64,000 bases of DNA from Micromonospora marina (GCF_900091565.1 NZ_FMCV01000003.1:358501-422500), one strand, 5' to 3'. Shown: positions 16,380-24,532, counted from the first letter of the stretch. Notes: generated from the letters alone by a model not told the origin. Program-made: numbers and translations.

Positions 16380-17138
16380 TCACGGGGTGCCTCCCGTGGT
16401 GACGGCGTCCGGTGGGACGGTGGCGGCCCCGGCCGGGGGGACGGCGAGCGCGGTGCCCGCGGGCACGGTGAGCGGATCGGTGACGCGGTTGTGCTCGGCG
16501 AGCAGCCGCCAGCGCAGCGGCGAGCCCAGCGCGTCGTGGGCGAGCAGGTCGAAGCGCACCCCGGACCAGCCCGGCTCGGCCGCCCCGTCGGCCGCGGCGA
16601 CCACCGCCGACCCGGGCGCGACACTCGGCGTGCTCGCCGCGGCCAGTTCCTCCTCGAAACCGGCGCGCGCCGCCTCCGCGCCCTCCGCGACGCGGACCAG
16701 CTTCAGCCGTAGCCAGGACCGCCGGGGCGTGCCGGTGAGGGTGAACGCGTCGAAGCGTTCCGCGATCGCGGTGATCACGCCGGGTACGTTCCAGGTTTTG
16801 CCCCAGACCAGGCGGACCAGCGGCGGGCGCAGCCAGCCGTGCTCGACCGCCGAGTTCTCGGCCAGCATCCACAGCGGCCGGGTCAGCGCGCGGACGTCCT
16901 CGGGCCGGGCCGGGGACTCCACGAAGTCGACGTCGAAGAGCAGGTCGAGGACCAGCTCGGTGCGCCCGCCGCCGGTGAAGACGAGCGGGTCGTCGGCCAG
17001 CCCGGCGCCGGTGAGCGGCCCGTCCGGTCCGCCGCGCGGGCGTACCCCGGCCAGCCGCGTCACCTGCACCGTCTCCGGGTTGAGCAGGCAGTCGACCCGG
17101 GTGCCGGACTCGTCCACGAGGAAGGCGACGCGCTCCAT
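16380..17138 (-). CDS. CIS tube-spike adaptor with LysM-like C-terminus
   Basis: A 252-residue protein of the contractile-injection-system tube protein family (Afp7/Pvc7 type). The conserved N-terminal part has NPETVQVTRLAGV, GRTELVLDLLFDVDFVE and VWGKTWNVPGVITAIAERFDAF. The C-terminus (from about residue 195) reads RWRLLAEHNRVTDPLTVPAGTAL, a LysM-like motif as in gp53-type adaptors. It is expected to sit between the inner tube and the VgrG hub. Its ATG overlaps the stop of the preceding gene by one base. Confidence 0.85.
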   Translation of the reverse strand: MERVAFLVDESGTRVDCLLNPETVQVTRLAGVRPRGGPDGPLTGAGLADDPLVFTGGGRTELVLDLLFDVDFVESPARPEDVRALTRPLWMLAENSAVEHGWLRPPLVRLVWGKTWNVPGVITAIAERFDAFTLTGTPRRSWLRLKLVRVAEGAEAARAGFEEELAAASTPSVAPGSAVVAAADGAAEPGWSGVRFDLLAHDALGSPLRWRLLAEHNRVTDPLTVPAGTALAVPPAGAATVPPDAVTTGGTP

Positions 17139-18517
17139 CAGTCACCCGCCTGTTCCCGGTCCAGCCGGGCCGTGTCACTCCACGGTGTGGCCCGGGTCGC
17201 CGGGTTCCACCACGCCGGTTCGCCCGGCAGTGACGGCCAGGGATCCGCGTGTGCTCCGCCGTTCCCGGCCGCTCGGCCTGCGGCGGCCGGGGCCGTGATC
17301 GCCGTGCGGGCCGGGGCGGCGTCGTCCGGCAGGGCCGGCCACGGGCCGGCGGGCGCTGGCCGCGCGTGTCGCTGTCCCTGTCGCAACCGGAGATCGCCAT
17401 CGGGCACGGGGGCGTGCCCGTACGGCGTGGTGGCGGCCCGCACCGGGTAGTGGCCGGCGGATCCGTCCCCGGTCCCGCCGCGACCGTTCGCCGCTCCGAC
17501 CGGGCTGCCCGGGGTGTGCGTGGCCGGTCCGTGCGGCGACGACCGTGGCGCGGCCGCGAACACGAGCGGACGTCCGTCCGATCGGCCGGGCGGAAGGTCC
17601 GTCGCGGACGCGTCATCCGGGTGCGGCTTCCGGCCGCGGTCGGCCGGCGCGAGGTGCGAGCGGCCGGACCGCCGCTCGGGTGGTTCCGCTCCGCCGGATG
17701 GTCTACCGCCGCGCGATGCGGCAGTGCCCGTTGTGTCGACCATGCACACCGGGCCGGCTCTGCCTGCTGGTCCGGACACGTGCGCCGGTTCCGTGAGGTG
17801 CGGCGTTCTCGTCGGGCCGCCTGACTCGGGCAGGGACCGGCACGCCGGCGCGATGGAAAGCGCCGCGTCGTCGTCCGGCCGCGACGATCCTGTTTCGGAC
17901 GGTGCCGTGCCCCGTTCCGCCGGCCCGGCGTCGACCTCCGTCCCCGGAGCACCATGACCGGAGTCGACGCACATCTCCGGCGCGGATCTCCCACCACCCG
18001 AGACGCCTGTCTCGTCCTCCGGAACCTGCCGGAGATCTTGGTACGACACGGCCCCCATGGGGGCCCTTTCGTACCAAGATCTCGACGGATCGGGCGTGAG
18101 AGGGCCTCTGCGGGATCGGGGGTCACCGAGCAACAGCGCTTTGCCGGTCCGCCGCAGCCGGCCCACCTGAGCGCTTCGCGTCTGAGTCCGGTCCGCGTCG
18201 TCGCCGCCCGGCCGGTCCGCGTCGCCGCCCGCTGGCCGGCCGGCACGCGAAGAGGCGACGGGCGGCCGGTCGGCGGAGGACAGGTGCTGGGGTGGGGACG
18301 AGGGCGGGGGAAGGTCGCGCAGCAGACCCGGGGCGTGCGCCGCCACCAGACGCCGCCAGTGCTCGGGCGGCTCGCCGGGCGGGCGCGGCACCTCGGCCGG
18401 CGACTCCGGCGACTCCGGCGACTCCGGTGCGGACGGCGCGGACGGCGCGGACAGGCGGTCGGCGGTGGCCCGCAGCACGCGGGCCAGCCGGTCACGCGGT
18501 CGCCGGGGCGGCGGCAC
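17138..18517 (-). CDS. Large disordered protein of the CIS operon, interrupted in frame by the palindromic repeat
   Basis: A 459-residue ORF between tube and adaptor genes, overlapping the first by 26 nt and the second by 1 nt, so it belongs to the operon. The N-terminus is basic and helical (RPRDRLARVLRATADRL), followed by a short Ser-Pro-Glu repeat and PEHWRRLVAAHAPGLLRDL. The C-terminus has a tidy end (DPWPSLPGEPAWWNPATRA). The middle 300 residues are Pro/Arg/Gly/Ser-rich and look disordered. The 18033-18082 palindrome is read in frame as SWYERAPMGAVSYQDL. Function unknown. A true tape measure would be mostly helical, which this is not. Confidence 0.6.
   Translation of the reverse strand: MPPPRRPRDRLARVLRATADRLSAPSAPSAPESPESPESPAEVPRPPGEPPEHWRRLVAAHAPGLLRDLPPPSSPPQHLSSADRPPVASSRAGRPAGGDADRPGGDDADRTQTRSAQVGRLRRTGKALLLGDPRSRRGPLTPDPSRSWYERAPMGAVSYQDLRQVPEDETGVSGGGRSAPEMCVDSGHGAPGTEVDAGPAERGTAPSETGSSRPDDDAALSIAPACRSLPESGGPTRTPHLTEPAHVSGPAGRAGPVCMVDTTGTAASRGGRPSGGAEPPERRSGRSHLAPADRGRKPHPDDASATDLPPGRSDGRPLVFAAAPRSSPHGPATHTPGSPVGAANGRGGTGDGSAGHYPVRAATTPYGHAPVPDGDLRLRQGQRHARPAPAGPWPALPDDAAPARTAITAPAAAGRAAGNGGAHADPWPSLPGEPAWWNPATRATPWSDTARLDREQAGD
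18033..18082. repeat. 50-bp palindromic repeat, copy 2, inside a CIS gene
   Basis: The arms AGATCTTGGTACGA (18033-18046) and TCGTACCAAGATCT (18069-18082) are perfectly complementary. The centre GGCCCCCATGGGGGCC forms its own stem. Arms and architecture are those of the element at 2357-2405, with the centre changed in a compensating way. It lies within the open frame of the disordered CIS protein and does not interrupt it. Confidence 0.8.
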
Positions 18518-18974
18518 CGCCGGCCTCCAGTTCCAGGCCCTCGTACGCCAGGGTCAGCGCCTCGATGGCGATCTCCTGCGACAGCGTGTTCAGGTGCGCG
18601 CCCCGCCACCGGGTCGGCCAAGCGTTGATCATGTTCCAGCGCAGTACCTCGGCGGTGCCGGCCGGGTCCAGCAGCACCACCGACACGTTGCGCCGGTTGA
18701 CGGTGCCCTTCGCCGCCGCGTTCACCCAGTCCCACAGCTCGCGTGAGCTGGTCAGGCCGAAGTGGAGGGTCACCGGGGCGTACTCGACCTGGCCGGGCAC
18801 GGCCCGGATGCGCTCGTTGCCGGCCTCCCGGTACGACAGCGCCGGTATCGTCACCTCGAAGCCGCTGACCTCGGTGAAGTGCCCGTTGGTGATGCCGTTG
18901 ATCAGCAGCTTGAAGTGGTACGCCCGGTACGGGTCGACGGGCGCCCCCGGCTGCGGCGTCGCGGCGGTGGGCAT
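18492..18974 (-). CDS. Phage tail tube protein, gp19 family (CIS inner tube)
   Basis: A 160-residue protein with the full T4 gp19-like/Hcp-like tube fold: YRAYHFKLLINGITNGHFTE, VSGFEVTIPALSYREAGN, then VTLHFGLTSSRELWDWVNAA and VVLLDPAGTAEVLRWNMINAWP. It would polymerise into the inner tube. Only one tube gene is present in the operon, whereas many injection systems carry two or three. It lies one base downstream of the sheath gene stop. Confidence 0.93.
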   Translation of the reverse strand: MPTAATPQPGAPVDPYRAYHFKLLINGITNGHFTEVSGFEVTIPALSYREAGNERIRAVPGQVEYAPVTLHFGLTSSRELWDWVNAAAKGTVNRRNVSVVLLDPAGTAEVLRWNMINAWPTRWRGAHLNTLSQEIAIEALTLAYEGLELEAGGAAAPATA

Positions 18975-18975
18975 G

Positions 18976-20208
18976 TCAGCCTCCGATCGTCTCGGTCTCG
19001 GTGCCGCCGGCCCACTGGCTCAGCCGGAACACCACGAACTCGGCGGGCTTGACCACCGCGATGCCGATGTGGGCCACCACCATCCCGGCGTCGCGGACGT
19101 CGGCCGGGTTGGTCTCCTCGTCGCACTTGACGAAGAACGCCTCCTCGGGCGTACGGCCGAGCAGCGCGCCGTCGCGCCACACCCGGGTGAGGAACGCCCC
19201 GATGTCCCGGCGGATCGAGCGCCACAGCGTGAAGTCGTTCGGCTCGAACACCATCCACCGGGTGCCATTGGCGATGGCCTGCTCGATGGAGATGGACAGC
19301 CGCCGCACGTTCAGGTAGCGCCACTCGCTGGCCTCGGCGGCGAGCGTCCGGGCGCCCCACAGCCGGATGCCCTCCCCGGCGAAGAAGCGGATCACGTTGA
19401 CGCCCTTGGGGTTGAGCACGTCGTGCTCCGGCCGGGTCACCCGGTACGCGAGGTCGACCGCGCCGCGCACCGGCTCGTTCGCAGGCGCCTTGTGCACGCC
19501 GCGCAGCGCGTCGGTGCGGGCCCAGATACCGGCGACGTGCCCGCTCGGCGGGGTGAACACGAGGTCGCCGCCGAGCGGGTCGCGGACCCGGATCCACGGG
19601 AAGTAGAAGGTGGCGTAGTCCGTCTGCCGGGGCCGGTCGCCGCCGGTGCCGGGTGGCTCGCCGTCGCCCGGCGTACCCTCGGCGGGCTTGCCGACCGACG
19701 CGGCCGACGCGGGCTTGCCGGGCGTGGCGACGCGGGTGAGCCGGGAGACGTCGGTGACCTCCGGCGGCGGGTCGCAGATCGCCACCATGGTGCGCAGCCG
19801 CTCGGCCATGCTGATCAGGGCCTCGTGCGAGACCGGGTCGTGGTAGCCGGGCGCGGCGAGGATGGAGATCTCGTCGATGGCCTCCAGCAGTTGCAGGCCC
19901 GCACGCCGCCCGCCGGTGCCGGTGAGCCGGCCGCCCTCGCCGACGTTGACCACCCAGCAGCGGGTACCGCCGTTGTCCAGGAAGCCGAACACGGCGCGGG
20001 CCAGCGGGGTGCTCTCCAGCTGCTCGCCGTCGGCGTACAGCCGCAGGAACTCGGTCCAGCTGTTCACCGCCAGCGCCTCGCCGACGTGGGCGCCGCGGTC
20101 GGGCGCGACGCCGACGAACGCGGCGGTGCTCATGCCGACCGGCCCGATCGGGCGGGCCCCGCCGGGCACCTCCTCGACGTAGATGCCGGGGGAGAAGTAG
20201 GTGGGCAT
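18976..20208 (-). CDS. Contractile tail sheath protein (CIS)
   Basis: A 410-residue sheath protein. The N-terminus PTYFSPGIYVEEVPGGARPI is the sheath handshake strand. The middle has FGFLDNGGTRCWVVNV and AICDPPPEVTD, and the C-terminal domain has INVIRFF-type GVNVIRFFAGEGIRLWGART, SISIEQAIANGTRWMVFEPN and the final TNPADVRDAGMVVAHIGIAV. A Gly/Pro-rich insertion (about residues 178-205) marks a surface loop. CGAGGAGGACCG precedes the ATG at 20208. This is the only sheath gene in the window and defines the system as contractile. Confidence 0.95.
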   Translation of the reverse strand: MPTYFSPGIYVEEVPGGARPIGPVGMSTAAFVGVAPDRGAHVGEALAVNSWTEFLRLYADGEQLESTPLARAVFGFLDNGGTRCWVVNVGEGGRLTGTGGRRAGLQLLEAIDEISILAAPGYHDPVSHEALISMAERLRTMVAICDPPPEVTDVSRLTRVATPGKPASAASVGKPAEGTPGDGEPPGTGGDRPRQTDYATFYFPWIRVRDPLGGDLVFTPPSGHVAGIWARTDALRGVHKAPANEPVRGAVDLAYRVTRPEHDVLNPKGVNVIRFFAGEGIRLWGARTLAAEASEWRYLNVRRLSISIEQAIANGTRWMVFEPNDFTLWRSIRRDIGAFLTRVWRDGALLGRTPEEAFFVKCDEETNPADVRDAGMVVAHIGIAVVKPAEFVVFRLSQWAGGTETETIGG

Positions 20209-20225
20209 CGGTCCTCCTCGGGACG

Positions 20226-20906
20226 TCAGTCGGGGGCGCGGACGACGATCAGGCCGTCGCCGTGCGGGTCGAGCTCGGCGGTGTGGACGCGCCCCGCGCC
20301 GGTGAGCCGGATCCGCACCGGGGCGTCCGGCGCGTCGGGGTCGTGCGGGACGCCGGCCAGCCGGAACCGGCCGGCCGCGTCGGTCTCGGTGGCCTGGGCG
20401 GCGCCCACCAGCTCCACCCGGACGGCGGCGAGCGGCTGGTCCTGCGGTCCGACCACCCGCCCGTCGAGCGTGCGCATGCCGAGCTGCCGCAGCCGCAGCG
20501 GCTGCCGCACCGGCGGCGCGACCGGGACCGGCCGCTCCACCCGGGCCGGCGCGTCGAGCAGCAGCGCGGGCCGGGGCGCCACGCCGAGCGCCCGCCACAG
20601 CGCCGGGTCACCGGCGGCGAGCACCAGCTCCGGCCGGCCCGCCGCGGTGGCGGCGGCAAGCACCCGGTCCAGCGCGGGCAGCGCCGCCGGCCCGCCGCCG
20701 GAGACCAGCAGGCGGACCACGAACCGGTACGGCTCGCGCGTCGCGCCGCCGGTGGCGGTCTGCCGGGCCGGCCGCAGCTCCAGCGGCCAGAGCGTGAGGC
20801 CGCCGTCGGGGCCGTCGCGCGGCGGACCGACCGGTACGGGTTCACCCGCGGCCCCGGCCAGCCAGCTCGCGACGTCCGCGACGGCCGCCTCGATCGCGCC
20901 GGTCAT
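20226..20906 (-). CDS. Pvc16/DUF4255-like tube terminator with carboxypeptidase-regulatory-like domain (CIS)
   Basis: A 226-residue protein directly upstream of the sheath gene. Residues 1-125 have the layout of the Pvc16 N-terminal (DUF4255) cap protein: an initial amphipathic helix (IEAAVADVASWLAG), a strand-rich core (EPYRFVVRLLVSGG) and LDRVLAAATAAG. Residues 140-226 resemble a carboxypeptidase-regulatory/CNA-B-like beta-sandwich (RTLDGRVVGPQDQPLAAVRV, ATETDAAGRFRLAGVP). In related systems this protein caps the distal end of tube and sheath. The extra sandwich domain could be exposed at the cap. Confidence 0.7.
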   Translation of the reverse strand: MTGAIEAAVADVASWLAGAAGEPVPVGPPRDGPDGGLTLWPLELRPARQTATGGATREPYRFVVRLLVSGGGPAALPALDRVLAAATAAGRPELVLAAGDPALWRALGVAPRPALLLDAPARVERPVPVAPPVRQPLRLRQLGMRTLDGRVVGPQDQPLAAVRVELVGAAQATETDAAGRFRLAGVPHDPDAPDAPVRIRLTGAGRVHTAELDPHGDGLIVVRAPD

Positions 20907-21511
20907 CGCGGTGGCGTCCCCTGGACGCGGTACGCGATGGCCTCGTTCCACACGTGCGGGTAGACGCCGATCTCGAAGTAGCGGGCGAACCGGTTGATCG
21001 GCGCGTTGGTGTGGTCGTGCCAGAGCAGCCACACCGGGGCGATGGTGAACAGCACGTAGTTGAGCGCCACCAGCGGCAGGTAGAACGGGCCGAGCAGCCG
21101 GGCCTGGAACACGTGCACGTCCTCGTGCCGCTGGATGCCGGGGCTGGACCCGGCGCACACGGTGCCGATGGTGGTCGCGTACCGGGGGGAGACGCCCTCG
21201 ACCACGTTGACCCGGCCGCTGCCGGCCGAGACGACCCGGTCGAGCTGGTGGCCGAAGACCAGGTGCAGCGCCAGGAACAGCGCCCCGGCGAACGTGTTGA
21301 GCAGGCTCCAGGTGTGGTCGACCACGAAGAGGAAGATCCCCTTCGGATCGGCCCCGTACGTGCCGGCCGAGGCGGACGCCCAGCCGAACGGTGCGCCGAG
21401 GAGCAGTCCGACGACCGCGCCGACCAGCAGGCCGACGGTGCCGGCGGCGAGGTGCCCGAGTACGGCGCCGAAGACGACCTGGACGGTCGCGCTGAGCATG
21501 CCGAAGATCAT
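20903..21511 (-). CDS. Membrane protein with HExxH motif, upstream end of CIS operon
   Basis: A 202-residue protein with four or five predicted membrane helices, beginning with a glycine-rich hairpin (VLGHLAAGTVGLLVGAVVGLLLGAPFG). A polar loop holds GIQRHEDVHVFQARLLGPFY, which contains HExxH, the zinc-binding signature of many metalloproteases, next to a membrane helix. Similar HExxHxxQ segments occur in small actinobacterial membrane proteins of unknown role. It overlaps the tube-terminator gene by 4 nt, so it is part of the operon. GAGAGGTGA precedes the ATG. Confidence 0.65.
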   Translation of the reverse strand: MIFGMLSATVQVVFGAVLGHLAAGTVGLLVGAVVGLLLGAPFGWASASAGTYGADPKGIFLFVVDHTWSLLNTFAGALFLALHLVFGHQLDRVVSAGSGRVNVVEGVSPRYATTIGTVCAGSSPGIQRHEDVHVFQARLLGPFYLPLVALNYVLFTIAPVWLLWHDHTNAPINRFARYFEIGVYPHVWNEAIAYRVQGTPPR

Positions 21512-21522
21512 CGGGTCACCTC

Positions 21523-21867
21523 TCAGACCCAGGAGCGGACGAAGCGGGGCTCGTGCCCCTGGGCGAGCTGGGTCGGCGACGCCTGCGTCGCCTGCCGGTT
21601 GCCCGGGGGGAGCTGGTTGACGCCGAGCGCGGCGGAGAAGATCACCAGTCCGTTGAAGAACGCGATGACCCACCTCTCCGGGCCGGCGTCGGTGGCGAAC
21701 GCGGCGGTCAGGTACGACAGCAGGAGCGCGACGCCCAGCGCGATCCACTTGCGCGCCTTGTCGCCGCTCGGGCCGATCAGCCCGCCGATGACGTTGGTGG
21801 CGAGCAGGGTGGCGGCGCTGGCGCCGGTGAGGCTGCCCAGGGCGGCCCAGGTGAAGAGATCGTTCAC
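21523..21867 (-). CDS. Small membrane protein, first gene of the CIS operon
   Basis: A 114-residue protein with three hydrophobic segments (SLTGASAATLLATNVIGGL, WIALGVALLLSYLTAAFA, WVIAFFNGLVIFSAALGVNQ) and a polar 30-residue C-terminal tail. Size and topology recall holins, but no holin motif is evident. The GTG at 21867 follows GAGGGGGAT. The next leftward gene begins 11 nt after its stop. The 134-nt gap upstream (21868-22001) has GC-rich inverted repeats and may carry the operon promoter, though no clear -35/-10 pair was found. Confidence 0.65.
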   Translation of the reverse strand: MNDLFTWAALGSLTGASAATLLATNVIGGLIGPSGDKARKWIALGVALLLSYLTAAFATDAGPERWVIAFFNGLVIFSAALGVNQLPPGNRQATQASPTQLAQGHEPRFVRSWV

Positions 21868-22001
21868 GGCGATCCCCCTCTTTCCACGGTGCGGTGGTGC
21901 GGTCGGGTGGATGGTGCGGCGGTGCCCGGGGTTCACTGCCCGGGTTCCGCCCGGTGTGCTGGTGCGCCGCCGGCGCGGGCGCCGTCGGTGGTCGGTGGGT
22001 C

Positions 22002-22844
22002 TCAGGCCGGCGGACCGGCGGGCGGTGCGGGTGCGGCCGGGCCCCCGGTGGCAGGCGGTGCCGGTCCGGCGGGCGCACCCGGGCCGGTGGCAGCGTCCGG
22101 GCCGGTGGTGGCCGCTGCGCCCGCGCCGTGGCGGGAGCGCCGCCGTATCAGCAGCACGACCGCCACGGCGACGGCCAGCAGCAGGACGACCGCGCCGGCG
22201 ACGACCGGCAGCCAGGGGAAGGAACCGTCCCCGGTCACCACGGCGGCGGGGCTGGTGGCGGGCGGCGGGGGCGCCTGGGCGACGGCCCGCAACTCGGCCG
22301 GCTTGGGCTGGTTGGCGACCACCTTCCAGCTGACCGAGCGTCCGGTGATCGTGCCGTTGGTGTCGAGCACCCGGCCGGGGAACGTCACCGAGATCTCGAA
22401 CGCCATCAAGGTCATGAAGGCCTGCTGCTGGCGCGGATCCTGCTGCCCGAATTTGCCGCCGTACTTCTTCGGGTCCAGCGGGAGCGAGAAGCGATAGAGG
22501 TCGTCGTCGCGGACAAGATTCACGCTTTCGCTCGTGAATTGCGCCAGCGGCGTTTTCCGGTACGTGATCTGAATGCCGTACGAGGTGGCGTCCTCGTACC
22601 CGGTCTCCGCTCCGGGCGGAAGTGAGGGAATGTTCGGCCGCAGTTCGGCGAACGCCACCGCCGGGTCCGGGTTCCGCTGCTTGAGCAGGGATTTCGGCGC
22701 GGTGAGCAGGAGCTGACCGGAGACGGTGTCGTCGTCGTTCACGGTCAGCCCGAGGTTGAGCTGCATGCAGCCGCTCATTATCGCCACGAGGGCGAGACAC
22801 ACCGCGAGGCCGAGTGCCCGGCTGCGGCGGAGTCTCGTGTTCAT
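22002..22844 (-). CDS. LppM-like lipoprotein
   Basis: A 280-residue protein. It has a lipoprotein signal peptide with lipobox MSGC (Cys 26), then the LppM-type beta-rich domain (LNLGLTVNDDDTVSGQLLL, VTFPGRVLDTNGTITGRSV). A linker and a C-terminal membrane helix (WLPVVAGAVVLLLAVAVAVVLL) follow, then a Pro/Ala/Gly tail. Mycobacterial LppM affects cell-envelope glycolipids; here only an envelope location is supported. It is read in the same direction as the CIS genes but separated by 134 nt, so it is probably not part of that operon. Confidence 0.82.
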   Translation of the reverse strand: MNTRLRRSRALGLAVCLALVAIMSGCMQLNLGLTVNDDDTVSGQLLLTAPKSLLKQRNPDPAVAFAELRPNIPSLPPGAETGYEDATSYGIQITYRKTPLAQFTSESVNLVRDDDLYRFSLPLDPKKYGGKFGQQDPRQQQAFMTLMAFEISVTFPGRVLDTNGTITGRSVSWKVVANQPKPAELRAVAQAPPPPATSPAAVVTGDGSFPWLPVVAGAVVLLLAVAVAVVLLIRRRSRHGAGAAATTGPDAATGPGAPAGPAPPATGGPAAPAPPAGPPA

Positions 22845-23345
22845 GCGCTCAGTGTGAGCCGGTGCCGGCCGCCGTGCAGTCCGTGATCGGTCGCCGTTCT
22901 GTCGCCGATCTTACCGGCTCCCTTTCCCGTTCGGACGACCTCGACAATGCGAGCGATCGATATTCTGAAGCGTTTCGGTGCGGCGGCTGCCGGTCGGCTA
23001 CGGGCCATGCCGCGCAGCGCCGTCCTCGACGGGGTCAGCCGGATCGTCGTGTCGCGCAGAGCCACCGCCACCGGGAGGCGCAGTTGCTGGCCGTACCGGG
23101 CGGTGCGCAGGGTCGCGCGGGCGACGGCCGACTGCGCGGCCGCCGCTGCCGGTCGTACGCGGCCAGCGCCCCGGCCAGGTCAGCCCTGCCGTTCGCGCGG
23201 ACGGCGCCCAGCACCACGGCGTCCTCGATCGCCTGACGCGCCCTGACCCAGGTGCGGCGTCGTCGCGTACGCGGCGCGGCGGCGGCCAGGGCCGACCGGC
23301 CCGAACACGTCCGGCGCGGCGTGAACCACCGCCGGACGGGCCACC
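22845..23345 (-). pseudogene. C-terminal remnant of a FAD-dependent monooxygenase
   Basis: Pieces in three minus-strand frames line up with the C-terminal part of a PHBH-type flavin monooxygenase: a degraded GD-motif region then AYATTPHLGQGA, then QAIEDAVVLGAVRANG and GALAAYDRQRRPRS, then PVAVALRDTTIRLTPSRTALR. Near 23240 the codons for GQGACQAIED have lost two bases, which accounts for one frame change. No N-terminal FAD-binding GxGxxG part is present. This remnant fills most of the 580-nt gap 22845-23424. Confidence 0.7.
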
Positions 23346-23424
23346 GGCCGGGCCGCGGGACGAGGCCGTGCGCCGGGCGGGAAGTGACGACAGCGACCGC
23401 GAGCCGGGCCGCGGACGGCTGCGC

Positions 23425-24414
23425 TCAGGCGCTCTGCCGGGTCACGAGCGTCGACGGGAAGGCGGTGCTCGGGGCGACCGGCGCGCGCGCCAGCACGGCC
23501 GTGGCCGCCGCGGCGGCGATCCGGTCGACCGGATGGGTCGCGGTGGTCAGCGGCGGGCTGCTGATCGCCGCGTACGGCAGGTCGTCGAACCCGGCCACCG
23601 CCACGTCGTGCGGCACCCGCACACCGCGCCCGCTCAGCGCGGCGATCACACCGAACGCGGTGGCGTCGCTGGCCGCGTACACCGCGTCGGCGTCCGGCCA
23701 CCGGCGCAGCGCCGCCAGCGCCGCCCGGCCGCCCCGTGCCGCGGTGAAGTCGCCGGTCACCAGCCGCTCCGGCGACCCGGTCTCCCGCATCAGCTCCCGG
23801 TACGCGGTGACCGAACGCTCGGCGCAGCTCAGCCAGCGCGGCCCGGTGACCATGACGATGCGGCGCCGGCCGGTGGCGTACAGGTGGCGCAGCACCTCAC
23901 CCGCACCGCCGGCGTTGTCGACGTCGAACGACGGCACCGTCGCCGAGCCCTGACCGATCGAGGCGACCCGGCCGCGCAACCTCGGTGGCACCGCGTCCAG
24001 CGCCGCCTGGGTGGTGTTGACCAGGATCGCCCCGCAGACGCCCCGGTCCGTGCCGAGCCGGGTCAGCCCCGACGGGTCGGCCAGCGGCAGCCACTCCAGG
24101 GCCACGCCGACGCCGTGCGGCGCGCACACCCGCGACGCCGTGCTCACCACCCGGTGCACGTACGGGTCGTCCAGCACCGTGTCGTCGCGGCCCCCCACCG
24201 CCACCACCAGGCGTACCCCGCCGCCGCGCACCAGCGCCCGGGCCGCGAGATCCGGCACGTAGTCGAGGCGTTCGGCGGCGGCGCGTACCCGGGTGCGGGC
24301 GTCCGCCGAGGTGAACCCGTAGCCGCCGAGCACCCGGGAGGCGGTGGCCCGGGACACCCCGGCGTCGCGGGCCACGTCGTCGAGCGTGGCGGGACGTGCG
24401 GTCGGCGAACCCAT
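23425..24414 (-). CDS. LacI-family transcriptional regulator
   Basis: A 329-residue regulator with the LacI helix-turn-helix at residues 9-35 (TLDDVARDAGVSRATASRVL) and hinge helix (YVPDLAARALVRG). The type-1 periplasmic-binding-protein-like effector domain follows, with the conserved HDVAVAGFDDLPYAAISSPP. Ligand unknown, probably a sugar or small metabolite. It is divergent from an MFS transporter gene; a LacI-type palindrome lies between them at 24470-24483, so it probably controls that transporter and itself. Confidence 0.92.
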   Translation of the reverse strand: MGSPTARPATLDDVARDAGVSRATASRVLGGYGFTSADARTRVRAAAERLDYVPDLAARALVRGGGVRLVVAVGGRDDTVLDDPYVHRVVSTASRVCAPHGVGVALEWLPLADPSGLTRLGTDRGVCGAILVNTTQAALDAVPPRLRGRVASIGQGSATVPSFDVDNAGGAGEVLRHLYATGRRRIVMVTGPRWLSCAERSVTAYRELMRETGSPERLVTGDFTAARGGRAALAALRRWPDADAVYAASDATAFGVIAALSGRGVRVPHDVAVAGFDDLPYAAISSPPLTTATHPVDRIAAAAATAVLARAPVAPSTAFPSTLVTRQSA

Positions 24415-24469
24415 GCCCGCATCATGCCTGCTGCGGCGCGAACGGGCTAAGCCATAACGGCGCTTGTGG

Positions 24470-24483
24470 TGGTAGCGCTCTCA
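24470..24483. promoter_or_regulatory. LacI-type operator candidate
   Basis: TGGTAGCGCTCTCA is a near-perfect 14-bp palindrome centred on AGCGCT, the form of operators bound by actinobacterial LacI/CebR-like repressors. It lies 55 nt upstream of the regulator start and 49 nt upstream of the MFS gene. Confidence 0.65.
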
Positions 24484-24532
24484 GGTGTGCGATTGTCGTC
24501 GGGATCCATACGGGGGAAGGAACTGACGCACC

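Noticed and set aside
14466..16712. 748-codon plus-strand ORF across the VgrG-like gene
   Set aside because: Ser/Pro/Arg-rich shadow frame; the minus-strand VgrG, PAAR-like and gp25 genes explain the region.
8505..21867. Prophage
   Set aside because: There is no terminase, portal, capsid, integrase or lysis cassette; the tail-type genes form a self-contained CIS operon.
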